A stretch of 64,000 nt of DNA from Papio anubis (taxonomy: Eukaryota; Chordata; Mammalia; Primates; Cercopithecidae), in the NCBI RefSeq assembly GCF_008728515.1, contig NC_044978.1, positions 1,693,771-1,757,770 on the forward strand, written 5' to 3'. A model generated the notes under the pieces. It did not search any database and had not been told where the DNA came from. It saw nothing but the letters and a program-made list of their open reading frames with translations. Below are positions 43,640 to 55,522 of this stretch, piece after piece. How positions within the stretch are numbered: the stretch's first letter is position 1; each line of letters starts with the position of its first letter. Position numbers and translations under genes: made by a program.

Positions 43640-44773
43640 GTCTTAGATAATAACACTTGGTAATTAACTATAGAAATACGAAGCAGATAGTCTTTCCTAG
43701 ACAATACTGGTATTCCTGAACAACCAAGTGGACGTGGTTGCCTTTGACATGGGGAGAGAGTGATGTGTATATATATGTATATGTTTCATTTTGGACACCT
43801 TGACTTTGAGATGCCCTGCACAATATCTGAATAGAGAGTTCCAGTGATTGGTATGTACATACGTATGAGTCTGAAGATGAACAGAGGGACCTAAACTAGA
43901 GATAACCTGGCATACAGAAGATAGCTGAAGACTAGATCACAGGTAGCTGTCCAGGAAGAAAATGTCGAATGGAGGGTCTCCATTGTCATGATTATAGAAG
44001 GCAGGTGAAACTCAAAGTTCAAATAGATCTTAAACATCCTTGGAAATTGTCCTACGAGGATTGGAAATCAACTGTAGGGCTAAAAATAGCATGTTTCTAT
44101 AATGCAAAATAAAGGACTTGTTTTAGTATGACAAGAAAGTCATGTTGATTCAACAGGACCTTTCCCTGGCACACTGAAGTTTGGTTGTAAGTGAGAGCAG
44201 TCGAAGGCAGAGAACACTAACGCAGCCAAGTGCAGCAAGCCCTCAGTGGGGTGATCTCTCTGCTATGATGAGATCGCGATGGCCATCCACACCGCACTCT
44301 TCTTGGCTCAGTTTGACCAGATACTCTGTCATAGAGATGCGGATTTTGCTGTTCCTATGTGCATCTTGTCCTTGGCACCCTAACTCAGCAGCCTCAACCC
44401 TTTCCCAAATTTCTTATCAAATAACTCTCACTTCCTAAAAAAGCAGTTTCAATAGTTACTGGTATTTTTGTTTTTGTTGTTGTTAGAAGTTTATGTGTCT
44501 TCGACTCTACATGTGGCTTTTTTTTAAGGGCTGTTAACATTTTGTAAGCATCTGGTTTGAGTTGTCTAGGGATTGAGTGTTCCACTCTAACTCTTATGGA
44601 AGCACTATTATTTTAATACATTATTTGGCAGAGTGGGGTGTCTTTTTGTTTGCTTTTTAGGAAAATACATTGCACGTAGCAGAAATGCCTATATATGGAA
44701 AAATGCAGTATTTCATCAAGATCAAACTCTAGATTTAAATGAAAAAGGCATTTGAGTATATTAAGAGTCAAAA
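43640..44773. other. Unique stretch, 1.1 kb
   Basis: No gene or confident repeat recognised. Confidence 0.4.
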
Positions 44774-45064
44774 AGGCTGAGCATGGTGGCTCACACCTGT
44801 AATCCCAGCACCTTGGGAGGCCGAGGCAGGCAGATCACGAGGTCAGGAGATTGAGACCATCCTGGCTAACACGGTGAAACCCCGTCACTACTAAAAATAC
44901 AAAAAATTAGCCAGGCGTGGTGGCGGGTGCCTGTAGTCCCAGCTACTCGGGAGGCTGAGGCAGGAGAATGGCGGGAACCTGGGAGGTGGAGCTTGCAGTG
45001 AGCCGAGATCGCGCCACTGCACTCAAGCCTGGGCAACAGAGCGAGACTCCATCTCAAAAAAAAA
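44774..45064 (+). mobile_element. AluY SINE
   Basis: GGCTGAGCATGGTGGCTCACAC start, GAGAATGGCGGGAACCTGGG. TSD AAGAGTCAA / AAGAGCCAA. Confidence 0.93.
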
Positions 45065-45665
45065 GAGCCAAGAAAATCAAAATCTATCAAGTGACATGTG
45101 TATGTTACCGAGAGCGGTGTTTTGAGCTTCATGAACAGAAAGCTTGTGGTAAGAATTCAGTGCACCTACCAGGGCTTCTGACCAAATCCCAGTCAGCATC
45201 CTACAAACATATCTAGTCATTATGTCACTTCAAGCTGCAAAAGAAACACCAGAAAACCACACAGGAAGGGATTCATCAACATCATCTGGTGGGAGGTTAG
45301 TTTCCTTGGTGGGTGCTGAACAGAAGCACCCTGGGTATCTGCAGCCTTAGAGTTCATGCCCAGTGAAATGTCCAGCCCAATGACAGTGATTCCCTAGAAG
45401 GCTAGTGCCTTTTAACTGAAAGAAGTACCATAACCAGACTCTCCATACTTTTAGATATGTAAAAATCTATTTCGTTTTGTTTGTGAGATTTAGGAGAACT
45501 CGGCTATGGAAATAGCCAAGTAACTCCATTGTAAAACATACAATTGAGTCATTGATTTAGAGTTGTGATTCTAAGTTGAGGTTTAAATATATACAAAGCA
45601 TTGTGATGTTTCAGAATATCAGGTTCACTATTTTTATAAGTTTGATTTATCATATGAGAATTTTG
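45065..45665. other. Unique stretch
   Basis: No gene or repeat recognised. Confidence 0.4.
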
Positions 45666-45971
45666 GGCCGGGTGTGGTGGCTCATGTCTGTAATCCCAGC
45701 ACTTTGGGAGGCCAAGGCGAGTGGGTCTCCTGAGGTAATGAGTTTGAGACCAGCCTGACCAACATGGTGAAACCCCGTGTCTACTAAAAATACATAAATT
45801 AGCCAGGCATAGTGGTGGGCGCCTATAATCCCAGCTCCTTGGGAGGCTGAGGCAGGAGAATTGCTTGAACCCAGGAGGCGGAGGTTGTGGTGAGCGGAGA
45901 TCGCGTCACTGCATGCCAGCCTGGGCGACAAGAGCAAAACTCCATCTCAAATTAAAAAAAAAAAAAAAAAA
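45666..45971 (+). mobile_element. Alu SINE (S-type)
   Basis: GGCCGGGTGTGGTGGCTCATGTC start. TSD AGAATTTTG on both sides. Confidence 0.94.
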
Positions 45972-46879
45972 GAATTTTGTGCTGAGGAAGGATATTTTTC
46001 AAGTCAGACAATTAAAGTATTTAAAAATATTGACTACATTAATTGATAACTATAACCTGACTATATAAAATGGCCTAGCTTTGTAAACGAGACCAAGCAT
46101 AAGGGTCTTTGAGTGGTAAAATTTGCTAGAATTATATAACAACTCTAAACAAACTTAAAAGTTTAAGAAAACCTATTTTGGGGTTTGGCTTTATAAATAC
46201 GAACCTTCCAGATAGTCTACGTATAAAACTACTACCCTTGTGGTCCCCTACCCTGTATATAAATTCACATACGATATAGGAAGGTCCACTGCAGAGCCAT
46301 GGGAACCATCATGTCAAACGCTAACCTCTGCAAAACCCTCAAGGTTTTGAAAGGACAAGACCAAAGGCACATCTAGATGATAAGAAGAAACAAAGAAAAA
46401 AATTAAAAGAAAGGAAAAAGAAAAAAAAAAGAAGAAACAAATAATTTATTTGTTTCGTACTTGGTAATAGTTTTCCTTTTAAACCACCCATCATTCTGAA
46501 GAAGAAAGCAAGCTTGCGTTTATCTATTTGCCCAACAATGGTTACCTCTAGAAGGGAACTGCAGGGATTAATGGAAGATACCTCAGGGTGAAGGGCATCC
46601 ACTCCACTTACTGCCTTTTCAGCTTCAGCTTCCTCCAGGAAGTATGTCCAGATCTCTTTGGATAATTAAATTCCTCCTCTGATAAATGAGCTCACAGTTC
46701 TTCGTATCTCCCTTCAATGCCTTAGTGTTGGAATTTGTCTCTTGGATTAAACCGTAACTCCCTTATGTCAGTACTTTTCATACCACTGACCACGACCCAC
46801 TGGAAGAAACAGTTTGACATGACATGGGACATGCAGCTGATGAAACACTCTTAGCTTTGCTGCAGAAAAAGTGCCCTGA
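45972..46879. other. Unique AT-rich stretch with an A/G-rich run
   Basis: A-rich purine run (AAAGAAAAAAATTAAAAGAAAGG-like) at about 46385-46440. No gene. Confidence 0.4.
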
Positions 46880-47180
46880 ATCTTTTTTTGTTTGTTTTGA
46901 GGCGGAGTCTCACTCTGTTGCCAAAGCTGAGTGCAGTGGGGCAAACTCAGCTCACCGCAACCTCCACCTCCTGCTCAAAGGATTCTCCTGCTTCCTCCTC
47001 ACGAGTAGCGGGGGATTACAGGCACGAGCCACCATGCCTGGCTAATTTTTAAATATTTTTAGTAGAGGCGGAATTTCACTATGTTGGTCAGGGTGGTCTC
47101 AAACTCCTGACCTCAAATGACCTGCCCGCCTCAGCATCCCAAAGTACTGAGATGACAGGTGTGAACCATCACGCCTGGCC
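46880..47180 (-). mobile_element. Alu SINE, diverged
   Basis: GTTTTGAGGCGGAGTCTCAC start, end GAACCATCACGCCTGGCC, several small deletions. Confidence 0.9.
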
Positions 47181-47731
47181 CAAATCTCTTACATTTTTTT
47201 TAGTACCGGTCATGATTAATTCAACTGACATAGCAACCTGCAGTCTAGAAAAAGTGACCCAAGGGGAGGGGACCGTGTGTGTGTGTGTTTTGGGGTATTT
47301 TTCTTTTTCTCCACACGTTGCATTCTAACATTTCTGTGCATATATATGGAGACGGGCATCAAATAGATGCTGGATAAACAAAAGGCTGGATGAGAATTTC
47401 AACTATCCATGTGTGTGCTATGTGTTGGATTTCCTTTGAAGAAGGATTTATCTCCTTACAGTGGAAAGCCACAGGTAACGATCTGTAAGTACCTGGTATT
47501 AGCCTCGGTAATACTGAGAGGGGGTACACCACTAACTTCATGGAACGAACTTCAACCACACGATGACACAATTAACTACCAGTAGTCAAACGTGAAAACT
47601 CTCAAGAATGAGTAAGAAGTGGAGAAAAACAAAAAATCAAAATGCAAGAATCTGTCGATACCCGCAGGAGGCTTCTCTATAGAAGATGCTCATGCAGAAT
47701 TTGGCCAAAAAAAAAAAAAAAAACAGAAACC
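47181..47731. other. Unique stretch with short (GT)n
   Basis: GTGTGTGTGTGTG near 47276. An A-run precedes the U6 pseudogene at 47705-47723. No gene. Confidence 0.45.
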
Positions 47732-47834
47732 ACGCTCGCTTCAGCAGCACATATACTAAAATTGGAACAATACAGGGATTAGCACGGCCCCTGCATGACG
47801 ATGACACCCAAAGTCGTGAAGCATTCCACATTTT
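47732..47834 (+). pseudogene. U6 snRNA pseudogene
   Basis: Nearly full-length U6: CGCTCGCTTCAGCAGCACAT, ATACTAAAATTGGAACAATA, GCACGGCCCCTGCATGACGA, GTCGTGAAGCATTCCACATT then TTTT. Compared with U6 it has several substitutions and about 3 bases missing after ATACAGG, and I see no proximal promoter elements (PSE/TATA), so it is taken as a retro-pseudogene and not a functional spliceosomal RNA. Confidence 0.93.
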
Positions 47835-48196
47835 CTTAAAATACGAAAATTCTTAAAATAAAATTGTAAAAATACTGAAACTGGTAGCAATTTGTGCTCA
47901 TTTCATCGAAGATGTGAAGACATTTAGTTCATTGCCTTGTGTGAACAGGTATAGAGATAAGTAGGGTGAATTTTTGGAAAATGAATACTTTGTATCTTCT
48001 AAAGAACTTTGGTTCAGGGAGAGGGTTGCACCCTTGTAGGGGAGAGGTAACATTTATTACTTTCTCATGAGAAAATCCTCACCGAGTATATTTTCTTTCT
48101 AGGTTAAATTCTGTGTCAAAGCTATTCTAGGTTTGTGTTGAGGCTATCATTTTGGTCTAATAAAATAATTTTGTGTTAGAACAGAATTCTTGATTT
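47835..48196. other. Unique stretch
   Basis: No gene or repeat recognised. Confidence 0.4.
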
Positions 48197-48496
48197 GTTT
48201 TCTTTTCTTTTCTTTTTAGATGCAGTCTCACTCTGTTGCCCAGGCTGGAGTGCAGTGGCACTGTCTCGGCTCACTGCAGCCTCCACCTCCCAGGTTCAAG
48301 CAATTCTCCTGCCTCAGTCTTCCGAATAGCTGGGATTACAGGCATCCACCACCATGCCCAGCTAATTTTTGTATTTTTAGTAGAGACGGGGTTTCACCAT
48401 ATGGACCAGGTTGGTCTCGAACTCCTCACCTCAGGTGATACACCCGCCTCGGCCTCCCAAAATGCTGGATTACAGGCGTGAGCCACCGCGCCTGGC
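48197..48496 (-). mobile_element. Alu SINE (S-type)
   Basis: TTTAGATGCAGTCTCACTCTG start. TSD CTTGATTTGTTTTCT on both sides. Confidence 0.95.
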
Positions 48497-48607
48497 TTGA
48501 TTTGTTTTCTGAATCCAACATAAGAGGTAGGCGTTCTTGAAGAATCCACTTCTAATCCTCTTTCTTTCTCTCCTTAGTCACCGAGCAGCAGTTCAGTGGA
48601 GGGTCTG

Positions 48608-49506
48608 TGTCAGTTGTCTATTGCATTGTAACAGGTGACCACAAACTTAGCATCTGAAAACAACACCGGTGAATGAGCTTGCAGTTGTGCAAGCCAGAAA
48701 TCCAGCATCCCATGACTGGGCTCTCTGCTCAGGGTCTCGTAGGTTGGACAGCATATATTCTCTTAAGTTTGGGGTCTGCTTCCAAGTTCATTTACATTGT
48801 TGACAGAACTCAGTTCCTTAAAGTTATGGGAGTGGATGAAGACCCCATTTTCTTGCTGACTGTCAATGAGAGTTGCTCTCAGAGGCCACCGTCTGCCACT
48901 GTCAGATCCATGCCGTGCGTCTCTCCAGAATCCTTCTCCCAAGCCACCAATCCCTCACATGGTGTCTTCCACACCACAAAAGCCCAGGCTTTGTTTGGGG
49001 CTCACATGAGTAGGTCAGGCCTATCCAGGGCAACCTCCCTACCTTACGGTCAATTGATTTGACCTTAATTACATCTGCAAAATCCCTCACAGCAGCAAGC
49101 AGAAATTTTTTTTTTTTTTTTAAGATGTAGTCTCACTCTGTCACTCTGTTGTCCAGGCTGGAGTGCAGTGGTGCAATCTCAGCTCACTGCAACCTCCGCC
49201 TCCTTCCAGGTTCAAGTGATTCTCCTGCCTCAGCCTCCTGAGTAGCTGGGATTATAGGCACCTACCACACCCAGCTAATTTTTGGATGTTTAGTAGAGAC
49301 GGGGTTTCACCATGTTGGCCAGGATGGTCTTGATCTCTTGACCTTGTGATCGCCCGCCTCAGCCTCCCAGAGTGCTGGGATTCCAGACATGAGCCACCGC
49401 TCCTGGCCAGCACCCAGATGAATGTGCGTTTGAAAAACTGGGGGAAGGTGTATGTGTACGGGGGGGTGAGAATCTTGGGGGACATTCTCATAATTCTGCC
49501 CACCAC
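48608..49506 (+). mobile_element. MaLR-type (MLT1-like) LTR, split by an Alu
   Basis: Begins TGTGTCAGTTGTCTATTGCA ... ACCACAAACTTAGCATCTGA and ends GACATTCTCATAATTCTGCC then CACCACAG. This is the layout of old ERVL-MaLR solo LTRs. Non-coding remnant. The family assignment is from wording only. Confidence 0.5.
49106..49408 (-). mobile_element. Alu SINE inserted in an LTR
   Basis: Poly(T), AAGATGTAGTCTCACTCTG with CACTCTGT repeated twice, end CCACCGCTCCTGGCC. Confidence 0.93.
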
Positions 49507-50460
49507 AGCGCCTCTTCTCTATCTGCCTGTATCTAAGGGATGGCTTACTTACTGAAGGCATCCAATGAGAGAAAGGAGTAAGGAAAACAAATTCTTTTCT
49601 TGGCATTACCTAAACAGAGTAACTCCATCGTTGTTGACAGGCACCGTATTCCAAGATGATGACCATCCCCAAGGTGGTCTTGAGAAGGCCTGAGCGTGCA
49701 GCAAGATGGTAAGAACGGAAGAGGGAGTTTTCAGGCGAAGCCGGCCATGGCACAGGTGAGCTGGCCTGATTCACGGCTGTTCTATCACTCTACTGCTCCT
49801 CCAAGCTTAGAGCAGTCAAGAGAAAAGACCAAGGCTTACTCATACAGGGTTAAAATCAAATGAACCTGTCCCTGGCACACGGGACTTAGGTAGAAATATC
49901 GGTTTCCTTCTATCCTCTCTCTTTGCAGGAACTATCAGTTTTGAGAAAAGGCTTTTGGTCCGCAGGTTATAAATTGCCGCTCTTCATTTTTAAAGCCACA
50001 GAGTCTAGAAGGCAGAGACAGTCTGAGTCCTTCTCCAGGATTAACACTGCTCCTTCCATAGCTTTATCTCCTGTCCCTCAGCTACCTCCCCTCGCCACCA
50101 CTGCCAGAAAAGCTCAGAATGATCCCATCAGTTATCCCAAACTCAGATAAATCCCATGCTCAGCCGTCCGTGTCAGGTCTTCCAGACCTTAGCTTTAGAG
50201 AGTCAATGTATCCCGTGTACTAGCTTGAGCTATTAGTGACATTAAAAAGCAAAGTAACGGTGGCTTAAAGAGGATGGAAGTTTATTTTCCTCGTGTAATA
50301 TCCGGTAGGCAGGATGAATTCAGGGACCCCCACTCTTGTTTCTTTGACACATACAGCCTCCATCCTACAGGATATCTGATGACCCAGTTTCTATCATTAT
50401 GTTTACATCGAAGTTCAAGGGGAGAAGGGTACACTCTCTCTCTTTAAGACTCTACAAAGT
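49507..50460. other. Unique stretch
   Basis: About 50200-50450 (GTGGCTTAAAGAGGATGGAA, GTTTATTTTCCTCGTG) may be an old mammalian repeat. No gene. Confidence 0.4.
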
Positions 50461-50655
50461 GACCAGGCACGGTGGCTCACACCTGTAATTCCAGCACTCT
50501 AGGAGGCTGAGGCAGGTGGATCCGTGAGGTCAGGAGTTTGAGACCAGCCTGGCCAATATGGTGAAACCCCGTCTCTACTAAAAATGTAAAAATTAGCCCG
50601 ACGTGGTGGTGGATGCCTGTAATCCCAGCTACTCGGAAGGCTGAGGCAGGAGAAT
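50461..50655 (+). mobile_element. Alu SINE, 3' part missing; left arm of an inverted Alu chimera
   Basis: GACCAGGCACGGTGGCTCACAC start. It breaks off after GAGGCAGGAGAATCACTC, where a minus-strand Alu begins at the same position of the element. Confidence 0.9.
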
Positions 50656-50849
50656 CACTCTTGTCTCAGCCTCCCGAGTAGCTGGGATTACAGGCATGCA
50701 CCAGCATGCCCAGCAAATTTTGTACTTTTAGGAAAGCTGGGGTTTCTCCATATAGGTCAGGCTGGTCTCGAACTCCCCATCTCAGGTGATCCGCCCGCCT
50801 CAGCCTCCCAAAATGCTGGGATTTCAGGCATGAGCCACTGTGCCCGGCT
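50656..50849 (-). mobile_element. Alu SINE, tail half missing; right arm of an inverted Alu chimera
   Basis: Starts TTGTCTCAGCCTCCCGAGTA and ends GAGCCACTGTGCCCGGC. Confidence 0.9.
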
Positions 50850-50874
50850 GTTTCCATTTTTTTAATTTTTATTT

Positions 50875-51182
50875 TTAAATTTATTTATTTATTTATTTTT
50901 GAGACAGATTCTTGCTCTGTCGCCCAGCCTGGAGTGAGTGGAGCGATCTCGGCTCACTGCAACCTCTGCCTCTCGGGTTCAAGCGATTCTCCTGCCTCAG
51001 CCTCCTGAGTAGCTGGGATCACAGGCGCCTACCACCATGTCCAGCTGATTTTTTGCATTTTTAGTAGAGACAGGGTTTCACTATGTTGGCCAGGCTGGTC
51101 TCGAACTCCTGAGCTCAGGCAATCCGCCTGCCTCGGCCTCCCAAAGTGCTGGGATTACAGGCGTGAGCCACCGTGCCCAGCT
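50875..51182 (-). mobile_element. Alu SINE (S-type)
   Basis: (TTTA)n then GAGACAGATTCTTGCTCTG, end CCACCGTGCCCAGC. Confidence 0.93.
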
Positions 51183-51524
51183 TCCGTTTTCTTTATAAAA
51201 GATACTTTATGACTAAGAAGCATTCCATAGTTTATATCCTACCTGGTTAAATGTAAATGTTCATTACTCAGGGTGGCCCTGACATTTTCTGTCTCTGTGC
51301 TGCTTCCACCCTAGCAAACCACTCCCTTTTTCTACTTAACATTCTCTTTAACCACTTTAACAGGAGAGGCAAAAAAGCAGTGTCTCTCCGGGATTGCACC
51401 GACAATACTGATCAACGGATCCATGCTAAGCTGTTGCAGCCAGGAAATGGAGTGCAAAGTTTAGTAAAAGGACTGAGCATGCTAAGGAAATACTCTTGTT
51501 TACATCACTACTAAGGCTACTATT
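51183..51524. other. Unique stretch
   Basis: An 85-codon plus frame (51257-51514) has no recognisable domain. Confidence 0.4.
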
Positions 51525-52345
51525 TGTTGGGAACAGGCCCCCCCAAAATCTGGCCATAAACTGGCCCCAAAACTGGCCATAAACAAAATCTCCACACCAC
51601 TGTGACATGTTCATAATGGCCATAACGCCCAGGCTGGAAGGTTGTGGGTTTACTGGAATGAGGGCAATGAACACCTGGCCCACCCAGGGCGGAAAAAACG
51701 CTCAAAGGCATTCTTAAGCCACAAACAATAGCATGAACAATCTGTGCCTTAAGGACATGCTCCTGCTATAGTTAACTAGCCCAACCTATCCCTTTATTTC
51801 GGCCCCTCCCTTCGTTTCCCATAAGGGATACTTTTAGTTAATCTAATATGTATAGAAACAATGCCAATGACTGGCTTGCTGTTAATAAATACGTGGGGGC
51901 CGGGCGCGGTGGCTCAAGCCTGTAATCCCAGTACTTTGGGAGGCGGAGACGGGCGGATCACGAGGTCAGGAGATAGAGACCATCCTGGCTAACATGGTGA
52001 AACCCCGTCTCTACTAAAAATACAAAAAACTAGCCGGGCGTGGTGGCGGCGCCTGTAGTCCCAGCTACTCGGAGGCTGAGGCAGGAGAATGGCCTGAACC
52101 TGGGAGGCGGAGCTTGCAGTGAGCCGAGATCGCGCCACTGCACTCCAGCCTGGGTGACACAGCGCGAGACTCCGTCTCAAAAAAAAAATAAATAAATAAA
52201 TACGTGGGGAAACTGTTCGGGGCTCTCAGCTCTGAAGGCTGTGATACCCCTGATTCCCCACTTCACACCTCTATATTTCTGTGTGTGTGTCTTTAATTCC
52301 TCTAGCCCGCTGGGTTAGGGTCTCCAGACCGAGCTGGTCTCGGCA
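51525..52345 (+). mobile_element. Solo LTR of an endogenous retrovirus, split by an AluY
   Basis: Begins TGTTGGGAACAGGCCCCCCC and ends GAGCTGGTCTCGGCA (TG...CA). Contains a polyadenylation region (TTAATAAATACGTGG), GGGCTCTCAGCTCTGAAGGC and a GT-rich TCTGTGTGTGTGTCTTT. Flanking CTATT / CTTTT could be a mutated target duplication. No internal viral genes are present. I suspect an LTR14-like or related primate ERV family but cannot fix it. Confidence 0.8.
51898..52193 (+). mobile_element. AluY inserted in the LTR
   Basis: GGTGGCTCAAGCCTG head, CTAGCCGGGCGTGGTGGC. Perfect 15-bp TSD AATAAATACGTGGGG at 51883-51897 and about 52195-52209, so a recent insertion. Confidence 0.96.
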
Positions 52346-52599
52346 CTTTTGAAGGTGGATTTGGGGAAGGATTTCCTGCATCATACTTTGAAAGAAGATG
52401 GATAGTACTGATTTATTGATTTATTTTGTCTCTCAGCCATCTTTCCTCATTCATTCCAATCAGACTATGAAACTCTGTTCACAGTTGTACAACACTGCTG
52501 TGTACCAAATTGAGTAGGTTGAATAAATTAAATCAACTGCATTAAGTTCTGCAAGACTAACACCAGGTTTTGTAAAAATATTTTGATGACATAAAATTC
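52346..52599. other. Unique stretch after the LTR
   Basis: No gene or repeat recognised. Confidence 0.4.
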
Positions 52600-52898
52600 T
52601 CTTTTCTTTTCTTTGGAGGCAGAATCTTGCTCTGTCCCCTAGGCTGGAGTGCAGTGGCTCAATCTTGGCTCACTGCAACCTCTGTCTCCCGGGTTCAAGC
52701 TATTCTCCTGCCTCAGCCTCCTGAGTAGCTGGGACTACAGGCGCCCACCACCACATCCGACTAAGTTTTTGTATTTTTAGTAGAGACAGATTTCCACCAT
52801 GTTGACCAGGTTGGTCTTGAACTCCTGACCTCAGGAGATCTGCCCACCTTGGTCTCCCAAAGTGCTGGAATTACAGGTATGAGCCACCATGCTTGGCC
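52600..52898 (-). mobile_element. Alu SINE
   Basis: TTTGGAGGCAGAATCTTGCTC start, end CCACCATGCTTGGCC. Confidence 0.92.
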
Positions 52899-53171
52899 AG
52901 ATTTTCTGTTTGAACTAATATTGCTGGCACAATAACCTCTGGTCAAATTTATTTATAAAGCAGCTTTTTTCTCTGAGATCCAATCCCTTACAACATTTGA
53001 TGCCAGTTGTTTTAAACAGGTCCAGGTCCTGAAGGGTATCCAAATTACCATATAACTTTAAAGTGTGGAGCAAGCTTTTTGACTCCTTGTTTCATGAGAG
53101 GGTAAAGATGCATATCCTCTAATGATAGTGAGCAGCATGTAGATTTTAGTATCTTTTTAAATTTTTATTAT

Positions 53172-53328
53172 TTATTTATTTTAGAGACAGGGTATCGCTC
53201 TGTCACCCAGGCTGGAGTGCAGTGGCACAAGCATAGCTCACTGCAGCCTCGACCTCTCTGGCTTGAGATCCTCCTGCCTCAGCCTCCCAAGTAGCTGGAA
53301 CTACAAGTGGGCACCACCATGCCCAGCA
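53172..53328 (-). mobile_element. Alu left monomer (FLAM-like)
   Basis: TTTAGAGACAGGGTATCGCTC to CACCACCATGCCCAGC. Only one arm present, with old subfamily bases (CTGCAGCCTCGACC). Confidence 0.75.
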
Positions 53329-53416
53329 ATTTTAATATCTTGATGATGTGGCTTTATTATTGTAATTGACTACAATGGAATAGAAAAAAAAATATTCTTA
53401 AAAATTTATACCAGTA

Positions 53417-53714
53417 GCCGGGCGCAGTGGCTCATGCCTGTAATCCCAGAACTTTGGGAGGCTGAGGCAGGCAGATCATGAGGTCAGGAGATCGAGACCA
53501 TCCTGGCCAATATGGTGAAACTCCGTGTCTATTAAAAATACAAAAATTAGCTGGGCATCGTGACGCGCACCTGTAGTCTCAGCTACTTGGGAGGCTGAGG
53601 CAGGAGAATCACTTGAACCCAGAAGGCGGAGGCTGCAGTGAGCCGAGATCGCACCACTGCACTCCAGGCTGGGGGGACAGAGCAAGACTCCGTCTCAAAA
53701 AAGAAAAAAAAAAA
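53417..53714 (+). mobile_element. Alu SINE
   Basis: GCCGGGCGCAGTGGCTCATGC start. TSD AAAATTTATACCAGT / AAAATCTATACCAGT. Confidence 0.95.
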
Positions 53715-54522
53715 TCTATACCAGTGGTCTGAAAGTTTTCAGATAAACAGTACGTTAACAAAAGCTGAATATATGCCTTGATATCAATTATACAGTTTAC
53801 CACATTATTTATATATATATAAAACTAAACAAAAGAAACTGAAAAGGGCATCAAAGAGCTCTTTATTTCCCACATGCCAATAATTCACCTGTGCCACCTC
53901 CGTCACCACCGGCTGCACTCTGCCTTACGGAGAGGGCCGTGAGCTTGACTTGGCTGAAAAGAGCGACTCTGGGGAGGAGAGGAAGCGCGCTCATTCAGAG
54001 AGCAATTTCCATTCTCATCACCACCCTCCTCGCTCCTACGTGTGTTTTGTCCAGCCTCTCCTGATGCTCAGAGACTTGTGAAAGACGGCGATGGTGACCC
54101 ACGGTGCAAGTGATGCTCAGGGCTCAGTGGATTGCTGCAGGTCGTGGCAAGTGTGTGGCCGAGCTGGAATCAGAGTCCACATCAGTCTAACTCCATCAAT
54201 GAGGCATGATGCTTTCCTCAGCTTGTGAGCTTTGGCGAAAATCCGAACTTTATTTGCTCAGGATTCACTGATTTCAGCTAAAGTCAGCCCGTTCCTTTTG
54301 CTCAGGCTATTCTCTCTAGTGAAAACAGAAAGGGCTTGCCCCGGTGTTGTAATAGGTGAGGTGAAGGTGACCTCTTAATTCTGTTGGAATTGTTAGGAGG
54401 ATTATCTTCCTTACAAATGAGTACAAGTAAACTGAACATGTTGGGTTAGATAAGCACGCACTGACTTACAACAACAAATGGGCAGCTGTGCTATCATGAG
54501 GTCGACCATAATGTTTGATTCT
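53715..54522. other. Unique stretch
   Basis: No gene or repeat recognised. (TA)n near 53805-53822. Confidence 0.4.
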
Positions 54523-54812
54523 TTTTTCTTTTTTTTGAGACGGAGTCTTGCTCTGTCCAGGCTGGAGTGCAGTGGCCGGATCTCAGCTCACTGCAACCTC
54601 CGCCTCCCGGGTTCACGCCATTCTCCTGCCTCAGCCTCCTGAGTAGCTGGGACTACAGGCGCCGCCACCACTCCCAGCTAATTTTTGTATTTTTAGTAAA
54701 GACGGTGTTTCACCATGTTGGCCAGGATGGTCTCAGTCTCTTGACCTCGTGATCCGCCTGCCTCAGCCTCCCAAAGTGCTGGGATTACAGGAGTGAGCCA
54801 CCGCGCCCGGCC
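54523..54812 (-). mobile_element. AluY, AluYRa-like
   Basis: CAGTGGCCGGATCTCAGCTC is the reversed monkey diagnostic. TSD ATAATGTTTGATTCTT / ATGATGTTTGAATCTT. Confidence 0.93.
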
Positions 54813-54836
54813 CCCATGATGTTTGAATCTTAAGCG

Positions 54837-55133
54837 TTTTTTTTTTTTTTTTTGACAGAACTGTGCTCTTGTTGCCCGGGCTGGAGTGCAATGGTGCGAT
54901 CTCAGCTCACTGCAACCTCCACCTCCTAGGTTCAAGTGATTCTTCTGCCTCAGCCTCCTGAGTAGCTGGGATTACAGGCACCCGCCACCACGCCCAGCTA
55001 ATTTTGTATTTTTAGTAGAGATGGGGTTTCTCCATGTTGGTCAGGCTGGTCTTGAACTCCGGACCTCAGGTGATCCACCCACTTCATCCTCCCAAAGTGC
55101 TGGGATTACAGGCGTGAGCCACTGCGCCTGGCC
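54837..55133 (-). mobile_element. Alu SINE (S-type)
   Basis: Poly(T), GACAGAACTGTGCTCTTG, end CCACTGCGCCTGGCC. Flanks AATCTTAAGCGTTTT / ATTCTTAAGTTTT. Confidence 0.93.
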
Positions 55134-55522
55134 TGATTCTTAAGTTTTAATACTTTCTTAAGCAAGGAAGAAGCAGTTGAACATGACTCCTGGACCTCTT
55201 AGAGCTGCAGGAAGTAAGCCAGTGAGAGCGATGCCCCTGCTTCTAATGGAGCAGCCCTGGAGAAAAGCAGCCAAAGAGAAGCCACACCTTCCAGATGAGT
55301 GATAACACTGGGACCACAACCAGTGCACCCCTGCCCCCCGCTGTTCCTTTCTGGAATGGGAGGACGTGGTACTCTCCTGCCTCAGAATCGGTCCAAAGTA
55401 ACGAATACAGCCTTGTTTGGCACCAGCCATACTCATCCCACCTGGAAGCCAAGAGTATGTCAGCCTGGGGCCAGTGGTGAAGGGAATGTGGCTAACAAAT
55501 GGGATAGTTCTGTTTTTGTCTT
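55134..55522. other. Unique stretch
   Basis: Overlapping plus and minus frames up to 140 codons. None has a domain, and all run into the flanking Alu. Confidence 0.4.

Noticed and set aside
47732..47834. Functional U6 snRNA gene
   Set aside because: Substitutions, a 3-base loss in the central domain and no recognisable PSE/TATA upstream. Called a pseudogene.
51525..52345. Complete endogenous retrovirus
   Set aside because: Only one LTR is present, with no gag, pol or env frames on either side.
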